Notes under the pieces: generated by a model
What the model was told of the DNA's origin: nothing
Databases searched by the model: none
The model's input: only the letters and a program-made list of their open reading frames with translations
Part shown: one piece after another, positions 14,357 through 20,030 of the stretch
Numbering within the stretch: position 1 is the first letter of the stretch
Layout: every line of letters begins with the position of its first letter
Origin: Candidatus Dojkabacteria bacterium
GTDB lineage: Bacteria > Patescibacteriota > Dojkabacteria > B142 > WJKM01
NCBI GenBank assembly: GCA_020429465.1
Contig: JAGQLH010000013.1
Span: forward strand, 1-20,030
DNA: 20,030 nt
Direction of reading: 5' to 3'
Made by a program: the position numbers and the translations under genes

Positions 14357-14950
14357 TTATTCAGATTTCTCTTCCTTAAAATCAACCTTCACATTCTCTC
14401 GTTCGCTTTCATCAGCTTCAAAGAATTCTCGAGCTGAGAATCCGAGCATACCTGCTATCAAATTCGCAGGGAATACCTGGATTCGAGTATTAAAATCTCG
14501 AACAGTCCCATTGTAATATCGTCGAGCTTTTTGGATTTCATCCTCAAGACCAGAAAGTTCATTTTGAAGATTAACAAAACTAGAATCCGCCTTAAGTTCT
14601 GGATAATTCTCCGCAACCGCAAACAATGACTTAAGCGCACCAGTAAGTTGATTTTCAATTTCTCCTTTTTTCTCTACACTCTGTGTACTCATTGCACTCG
14701 TTCGAAGTTCAGCAATTTTCTCAAATGTGCCTTTTTCATGAGAAGCATACCCTTTTACAGTCTCAACAAGGTTAGGAATAAGATCGTACCGACGCTTTAG
14801 CTGTACATCAATTCCACTCCATGCTTCATCAACAATATTTTTAAGTTTTACCAGTCCATTGTACAGTCCAATTCCCCAACCTAAAATTCCCAGTACAACT
14901 AATCCTCCAATACAAAGAATACCTAAGAATAAGCTATTTGCTAATGCCAT
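14357..14950 (-). CDS. lemA: LemA family protein
   Basis: The 197-residue protein has one N-terminal membrane segment (about 7-29) followed by the LemA helical bundle. Family hallmarks in order are LYNGLVKLKNIVDEAWSGIDVQLKRRYDLIPNLVETVKGYASHE (29-72), FAVAENYPELKADSSFVNLQNELSGLEDEIQKARRYYN (about 110-147) and FPANLIAGMLGFSAREFF (159-176). The length and layout match typical LemA. Its function is not well defined; it is anchored by the N-terminus and often occurs with DUF2207 or TPM-domain proteins. Here it stands alone: the next gene upstream is divergent dnaE and a strong hairpin follows the stop. ATG 14950 is preceded closely by TATAAT (14954-14959), possibly chance. Confidence 0.95.
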   Translation of the reverse strand: MALANSLFLGILCIGGLVVLGILGWGIGLYNGLVKLKNIVDEAWSGIDVQLKRRYDLIPNLVETVKGYASHEKGTFEKIAELRTSAMSTQSVEKKGEIENQLTGALKSLFAVAENYPELKADSSFVNLQNELSGLEDEIQKARRYYNGTVRDFNTRIQVFPANLIAGMLGFSAREFFEADESERENVKVDFKEEKSE

Positions 14951-15071
14951 AATTATAGTTCTAATAAGTGATAATTAATTTTACTAGAATTGTACTAATA
15001 AGTGTAGCGAACAAATTTTATTCCTCCCATTTATTTTTCACTAAAACTTCGGACGTCATAAATGTATCATC

Positions 15072-15080
15072 ATGGTATAG
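15072..15080 (+). promoter_or_regulatory. Extended -10 element upstream of dnaE
   Basis: TGGTATAGT at 15072-15080 is an extended -10. The start of transcription would be about 15087, some 39 bases before ATG 15126. No convincing -35 is seen. Confidence 0.4.
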
Positions 15081-15125
15081 TATTGTGACTTCAGTTTGAT
15101 TCAATTACCAATACCAACATATTCT

Positions 15126-18100
15126 ATGTGTCAATTCTGTCATTTACACTTGCATACTGAATATTCATTGCTCGATGGTGTAACTAAAATTGATAACCTA
15201 CTTTCCAAGCTCAAAGACCATGGCATGGATTCCTGCGCTATTACAGACCATGGGGTAATGTATGGAGCATTTGAATTCTGGAATAAATCAAAAGAGTATG
15301 GCATTAAACCTATTCTTGGGTGCGAAGTATATGTTTCGATTGGATCAAGATTCAAGAAAGAAACTACCGATTCTGGAAAACGATACTATCACTTAACACT
15401 CCTAGCTAAAAATAAAGTTGGTTACCATAATCTTGTGCGACTTGTATCCCGGGGTTTTAAAGAAGGCTTCTACTACAAACCTCGAGTAGATAAAGAACTT
15501 CTATCGCTTTACTCTGAGGGGCTCATTTGTCTGACAGGTTGTCCTGGTAGCCCTGTAAATCAAGCGCTCCTGGCAAATAAACCAGACGAAGCAGAAGATT
15601 GGGTGAACTTTCTTGGGAATGAGTATGATGATCTCTATTTTGAACTTATGCGCTCAGATATTCCAGAATTGTCAGGATTAGAGGCAAAACAATTAGAACT
15701 TAATAAACAATTTGAATTGCCATATGTTGCAACAGTAGATTCACATTACGTAGAACCAGATGACTGGAAAATCCAAGAAATAGCTTGGTGTATTGCGGAC
15801 GGTAAACAAATACAAGATCCAAAGAGACGTCAATACGGATCAAGAGAGTTCTACATTAAAGGGGAAGAAGAAATGAAGGAACTCTTCTCTGACATACCTG
15901 AAGCAGTGAGTAACACCAAGCAAATTGCCGACAAGGTTGAAAAGTATGATATTACATTCGATAGAATACAACCTCAATATTACAATATCCCAAAAGATAC
16001 CGATTCGTTTACAGTCCTAAAAGAAGAAGCTTTTGAAGGAGCTAAAAAGAGATATGGAGAAGTAACAAAAGAGATTGAAGAAAGGCTAAATTACGAGTTA
16101 GAGATAATTGACCAAAAAGGATACAACGATTATTTTCTTGTAGTACAAGATTATTGTAATTGGGCGCGAGAACAAGGAATTATGGTAGGTCCAGGAAGAG
16201 GTTCTGGGGCAGGTAGTGTAGTTGCTTATGCACTCGGGATAGTAAATATTGACCCTCTCAGATGGGACCTCATTTTCGAGCGATTCTTGAATCCAGAACG
16301 AAATTCCCCACCAGACTTTGATATTGACTTCCAAGACGATAGAAGAGACGAATTATTCAAATATATGTCTAAAACGTATGGTGATGACAAAACAAGTTTT
16401 ATTGGTACGTTTGGAAGATTAAAAACAAAAGCAGCAATTAGAGATGTTGCCCGCGTTATGGGAATTGATCTCAGTATTGCAGACAAACTTTCAAAGATGG
16501 TCATCGTGAAATTTGGTCGTGTTCATACTATTGATCGAATGATGGAAGAAGTTCCTGAATTTAAACAAATTATTGATTCCTCACCTGAACTCCAAGAATT
16601 ATCCGAACATGTTAGGAAATTAGAAAATATCTCACGACATGTTTCAATACATGCATGCGGATACCTAGTTACACCAAAATCAATCATTGACTACGTCCCT
16701 GTCCAGAAAGAGACAAAAGGAGGCGAAAAAATTGTGACCCAAATAGAAGGATGGGTTGTGGAGTATATGGGACTTATGAAATTTGATTTCTTAGGATTAT
16801 CAAATTTAACAATTATCCAGAATACACTTAAGCTAATAGAACAAAATACGAATGAAGTTATAGATATTGATTCTATATCTTTAGAAGACGATACTACCTT
16901 TGAATTATTCAGACAAGGTAATACAACTGGAGTTTTTCAGTTCGAATCGGATGGTATGAAAAAATATCTGAGGGATCTTGCCCCAACAAACTTGGAAGAT
17001 CTAATCTTTATGAATGCAGCATACAGACCAGGACCTATGCAGTACATCCCCGATTATATTAAACGTAAAAAAGGGGAACAAGAAGTTACCTACCTCCATC
17101 CAGACCTTAAGCCAATCCTAGAATCAACATTTGGATTTGCTATCTATCAAGAGCAGGTAATGCGAATCGCTGTAGATTTTGCAGGTTACTCATTAGGACA
17201 AGCAGATATGTTGCGTCGAGCGATGGGTAAGAAAAAACCAGAAGTAATGGCGGCTGAAAAGGAAAACTTTGTAAAACTCGCACATGAAAAAGGTCATTCT
17301 AAAGAGCTAGCGGAAGAAGTATTTGCCTACCTAGAACCATTCGCTGATTATGGTTTTAATAGATCTCATAGTGCATGTTACTCACTTATTGCGTATCAAA
17401 CTGCATACCTAAAAGCTAATTACCCACTAGAATTCCTTGCTGGAATTATGCAAACAGACTTGGGAAATGCAGATAAAATATCTCGTGATCTTATTGAAGC
17501 TAGAGAAATGGGGGTTGAAGTTAAGCCACCAGATATTAATTTCAGCTTAACTGACTTTACTATAGAGGACTCCAGATCTATTAGGTTTGGATTGAGCGCC
17601 ATAAAAGGAGGAAGTTCAAAAGTAATGGAGAATATCGTTCAAGAACGAATCGCCAGCGGTAAATTCACCAGTCTTGATGATATTATTCGGAGAGTTGGTA
17701 CAAAGAAAATTACAAAGAAAGATCTTGAACAACTCACGAAAGTAGGGGCATTAGATAGATTTGGTACTAGGAATCAGATCCTCAACGCCATACCTGCAAT
17801 ATTCGACAAAATTCAGAAAGACGAAAAAAATGCACAAGGTGGCCAGACCGGACTATTTGGTCTTCTAGAAGAAGGCGGAATGAGTATTGCAAATGAAGTA
17901 ACTCCACTTCCATCAGTACCTAAAGAAGATAATCAACAACGCCTTATTTGGGAGCGAGAACTACTTGGAACTTTTTTAAGTGAACATCCACTCGATAAAC
18001 ATGCTAAAGCTCTCCTCCACAGTGCTATTTTCTCAATCAATTCGCTACTCAAACACCAACCTACAGGAAATAATCAACTGCTATGCATGATCACTAACAA

Positions 18101-18524
18101 AAAAGTCATCTATACAAAAAAAAGTGGAAAACCTATGGCATTTCTCGCACTTGAAGATATGACAAGTAAATTGGATGGCATAGTATTCCCTAACTCCTAT
18201 AACCGCCTTATCGATCAAGTCGTAGAAAACACGCCTATAATCATTACAGGAACAATAAATGATAGAGAAGGTGAGAAGAGTATTATTGTTGAAGATATTC
18301 AACAAATTAAAGACATCCCAACAAAATCATCTATAGCGATAAGTATTATTGGTGAATCTAATCAAGATAGATTAACTGAATTAAAAGACCTTATCGCGAA
18401 AAATAAAGGCACTGTTGAATTAAAAATTATTTACGGAAGCCAAACTAAACGGCACCAATTAGTTACAAAGATTAAGCCTACACCACGTTTAGTTGAGGTC
18501 ATAAAGAGGTACCAAATTGAATAA
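15126..18524 (+). CDS. dnaE: DNA polymerase III subunit alpha (DnaE)
   Basis: This is the replicative polymerase of the C family. ATG 15126 is chosen over TTG 15096 because MCQFCHLHLHTEYSLLDG matches the usual DnaE start, giving 1132 residues, a normal length with no intein. The N-terminal PHP domain begins with H6-x-H8-x-H10 and TDHGVMYG. The palm has GPGRGSGAGS and PDFDIDF with catalytic D399 and D401, and MKFDFLGL with the third aspartate D554. Downstream are MNAAYRPGPM, YQEQVM, FNRSHSACYSLIAYQTAYLKA and a C-terminal OB fold (about 1000-1060, LLCMITNKKVIYTKKSGKPMAFLALED). It synthesises DNA at the fork with the sliding clamp. It is divergent from lemA and has its own promoter region. Confidence 0.97.
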   Translation: MCQFCHLHLHTEYSLLDGVTKIDNLLSKLKDHGMDSCAITDHGVMYGAFEFWNKSKEYGIKPILGCEVYVSIGSRFKKETTDSGKRYYHLTLLAKNKVGYHNLVRLVSRGFKEGFYYKPRVDKELLSLYSEGLICLTGCPGSPVNQALLANKPDEAEDWVNFLGNEYDDLYFELMRSDIPELSGLEAKQLELNKQFELPYVATVDSHYVEPDDWKIQEIAWCIADGKQIQDPKRRQYGSREFYIKGEEEMKELFSDIPEAVSNTKQIADKVEKYDITFDRIQPQYYNIPKDTDSFTVLKEEAFEGAKKRYGEVTKEIEERLNYELEIIDQKGYNDYFLVVQDYCNWAREQGIMVGPGRGSGAGSVVAYALGIVNIDPLRWDLIFERFLNPERNSPPDFDIDFQDDRRDELFKYMSKTYGDDKTSFIGTFGRLKTKAAIRDVARVMGIDLSIADKLSKMVIVKFGRVHTIDRMMEEVPEFKQIIDSSPELQELSEHVRKLENISRHVSIHACGYLVTPKSIIDYVPVQKETKGGEKIVTQIEGWVVEYMGLMKFDFLGLSNLTIIQNTLKLIEQNTNEVIDIDSISLEDDTTFELFRQGNTTGVFQFESDGMKKYLRDLAPTNLEDLIFMNAAYRPGPMQYIPDYIKRKKGEQEVTYLHPDLKPILESTFGFAIYQEQVMRIAVDFAGYSLGQADMLRRAMGKKKPEVMAAEKENFVKLAHEKGHSKELAEEVFAYLEPFADYGFNRSHSACYSLIAYQTAYLKANYPLEFLAGIMQTDLGNADKISRDLIEAREMGVEVKPPDINFSLTDFTIEDSRSIRFGLSAIKGGSSKVMENIVQERIASGKFTSLDDIIRRVGTKKITKKDLEQLTKVGALDRFGTRNQILNAIPAIFDKIQKDEKNAQGGQTGLFGLLEEGGMSIANEVTPLPSVPKEDNQQRLIWERELLGTFLSEHPLDKHAKALLHSAIFSINSLLKHQPTGNNQLLCMITNKKVIYTKKSGKPMAFLALEDMTSKLDGIVFPNSYNRLIDQVVENTPIIITGTINDREGEKSIIVEDIQQIKDIPTKSSIAISIIGESNQDRLTELKDLIAKNKGTVELKIIYGSQTKRHQLVTKIKPTPRLVEVIKRYQIE

Positions 18525-18535
18525 GTAGTTATATA

Positions 18536-18565
18536 TTGGCTATATCTTAAAACTAGTGTTATAAT
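18536..18565 (+). promoter_or_regulatory. Sigma70-type promoter of the M20-like gene
   Basis: TTGGCT (18536-18541) and a consensus TATAAT (18560-18565) have an 18-base spacer. Transcription would begin about 18572, 23 bases before TTG 18595. The -35 begins 12 bases after the dnaE stop codon. Confidence 0.65.
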
Positions 18566-18594
18566 CCTGTCTGGTAATATATGAACTACATATT

Positions 18595-20030
18595 TTGGAC
18601 TCTACATACAATCGATTTAAAAAATTTTGTATTGAATATTCTAAAGGTTTTTCTTCACTACAAGAGGCAGAACTAACTACTGTTCTCGAGTTAATTCAAA
18701 AACTCACAGAACTTAGAAACCATCCGAACGAACGTTATGGCAAGGAAAAAGCAGAATTTATAAGTAATTGGTTGAACTCAAACTCTGTAAAAGCCTCTAT
18801 AATCCCTGTTGACAACCTCGACGAAACAAAAACTGCAAATAAAGATAATAAATGGTACAACGTCCTGGCTATTTTAGGCGACGAACATAGTTCTGATGCA
18901 GCTCCAAAAGGTTTATTTTCAGTTCATCACGATCAAGTTGCAAAATTAAATCCTTCTTTCAACCTAACAGATGAAATGCACCTCGAGCATCCTTGGCTTG
19001 AAGATGACATCATTCAATTAGCAACCTCGATGATGGAGGCGGTCTCATTTCAGAAGTGGTGGAATATACAATCACAGAAACACAATCTAATAGGTTCTAT
19101 CCATTACATTATTAGTGATGGAGAAGAAGTAAATACACTCGGAATGCGAGGTTTGCTAGAAAAATTTTATGCTGAGAAACATCTACCTTCATATGATTTT
19201 GGAATCATCTGTGAAGCAACAAGTAAAAACATACCTGTAACCAAAAATGATCAGGAGATGAATTTAGAAATACCCCATGTTGCATACCAAAATAGAGGTA
19301 AAATTACGGGGACTGTTAAACTAAAAGAAACTAATGATATTGCAGAATCATTTAAAGAATTTTCTTCAATATTCAAATACATACAAATACGTTTATGGAA
19401 AGAGCTTGACGAACTTGACTTAGCATTTGCGAACGATCGTGAATCTTCTGCTCCAACTGCGTTGTCAGCAACGCATGGAGAATTTAAGCACACGAATTCA
19501 ACAGTCTTTTGGGAGGCACGAACAAATCCTCTGTCTTCCACAGTTCAATCATTAAGTTTTGTAAAAAATATTTTTTCCCACGTATATAAGTCTAATTCTC
19601 AAAAAATTCCTGAATTTAGAACCCCATCTATCTCTTTTACATTTGATCTATCATCATTACACTATGAAGAGAGAAAAGACCATTCAGTAATATCGATTTC
19701 AAATGGAAGCACACAACATCCTGGATACTTTAACCCCTTAAAAAGAACAGATGCATTACTAGTTCTAGATTTACTTATTGACCACCTTACAGAAAAAGAA
19801 AAAGATGCAATAACTAATATCATTTATGGAGATAAATCGAAGCCTAATAGTGTTTCAGAAAAAGGTTCCATTACATTCTCTGAACCCATAGATTTTAAAG
19901 CCCTCCAAAATCGAATAAAAGAAACCAAGGAAACCATAGGATATGAGAAATTTGTAACAGAATCATGTAAAAATCATCTTGAAAAAATCATTACGAATGG
20001 AACCGAAAATGAATGGAAAGCTTTCGGCTC
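18595..20030 (+). CDS. M20-family metallopeptidase-like protein, partial at window end
   Basis: An open frame runs from TTG 18595 to the window edge (478 residues) without a stop. The only in-frame ATG before the metal-binding region is absent; the first is at 18976, after the HxD motif. The frame closes upstream at TAA 18562-18564. M20 features in order are GLFSVHHDQV (H111, D113), WLEDD (about 135-138) in place of the bridging-aspartate motif, ISDGEEVNTLG (E177, E178; catalytic and metal glutamates), FGIICEATS and the dimerisation-domain start YQNRGKITGTVKLK. The family cleaves amide bonds of peptides or acylated amino acids with two zinc ions. The usual GxGxxDxKG around the bridging Asp is not conserved, so the substrate is open. 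Confidence 0.72.
   Translation, partial: MDSTYNRFKKFCIEYSKGFSSLQEAELTTVLELIQKLTELRNHPNERYGKEKAEFISNWLNSNSVKASIIPVDNLDETKTANKDNKWYNVLAILGDEHSSDAAPKGLFSVHHDQVAKLNPSFNLTDEMHLEHPWLEDDIIQLATSMMEAVSFQKWWNIQSQKHNLIGSIHYIISDGEEVNTLGMRGLLEKFYAEKHLPSYDFGIICEATSKNIPVTKNDQEMNLEIPHVAYQNRGKITGTVKLKETNDIAESFKEFSSIFKYIQIRLWKELDELDLAFANDRESSAPTALSATHGEFKHTNSTVFWEARTNPLSSTVQSLSFVKNIFSHVYKSNSQKIPEFRTPSISFTFDLSSLHYEERKDHSVISISNGSTQHPGYFNPLKRTDALLVLDLLIDHLTEKEKDAITNIIYGDKSKPNSVSEKGSITFSEPIDFKALQNRIKETKETIGYEKFVTESCKNHLEKIITNGTENEWKAFG

Noticed and set aside
15126..18524. Intein or PolC-type exonuclease insertion in the polymerase
   Set aside because: Length and motif order are those of an ordinary DnaE, with no interruption.
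19251..19541. Minus-strand open frame of 96 codons
   Set aside because: It is a shadow of the M20-like gene, which has recognisable family motifs on the plus strand.
1..20030. Known defence island, toxin-antitoxin pair or mobile element
   Set aside because: No transposase, integrase, direct-repeat array or recognisable antitoxin partner for the Fic protein is present.

Overview
The window is AT-rich bacterial DNA and most resembles a Patescibacteria/CPR-type genome. That placement is an inference. It rests on short leaders without recognisable Shine-Dalgarno sequences, many predicted surface proteins of unknown function, LemA and DUF2207 proteins, an S-layer-homology protein and a dockerin-bearing surface protein. 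Every complete gene ends in TAA or TAG. None reads through TGA, and the glycine-rich DUF2207 tail contains no TGA, so the lineages that read UGA as glycine are unlikely. There are no rRNA or tRNA genes, CRISPR arrays or transposases.

Left part, minus strand, about 4118 down to 1: five genes read in one direction with short gaps. In order they are a membrane-anchored SGNH-hydrolase-like protein with a dockerin, a MazG-like NTP pyrophosphohydrolase, a divergent GalU-type nucleotidyltransferase, an HD-domain protein split by a frameshift, and an alpha/alpha-toroid (terpenoid cyclase-like) protein cut by the window edge. A small XRE regulator is divergent to the first of these, and the shared control region holds two inverted repeats over promoter elements.

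Middle part, about 4500-14950: mostly cell-surface and unknown genes. DUF2207 is divergent from an SLH-domain zinc-metallopeptidase-like protein. These are followed by a single-pass membrane protein, an unrecognised 407-aa protein, a membrane-anchored HELLH metallopeptidase-like protein, a 321-aa protein with an incomplete HEYAS zinc motif, a Fic-domain protein with an altered catalytic motif, a broken alpha/beta-hydrolase pseudogene, a 15-bp stem hairpin, and lemA. Neighbours often point toward or away from each other, so most of these genes are probably separate transcription units.

Right part, plus strand, 15126 to the end: a complete DNA polymerase III alpha subunit (dnaE), then a divergent M20-type metallopeptidase that has no ATG start and runs off the window. 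The dnaE gene is the housekeeping anchor; nothing shows that it is functionally tied to the accessory genes.

No defence or secretion system of known type is assembled here. The most unusual items are the Fic variant, the group of HEXXH and HEXXS proteins, the frameshifted HD gene, and the palindromes placed over promoters.
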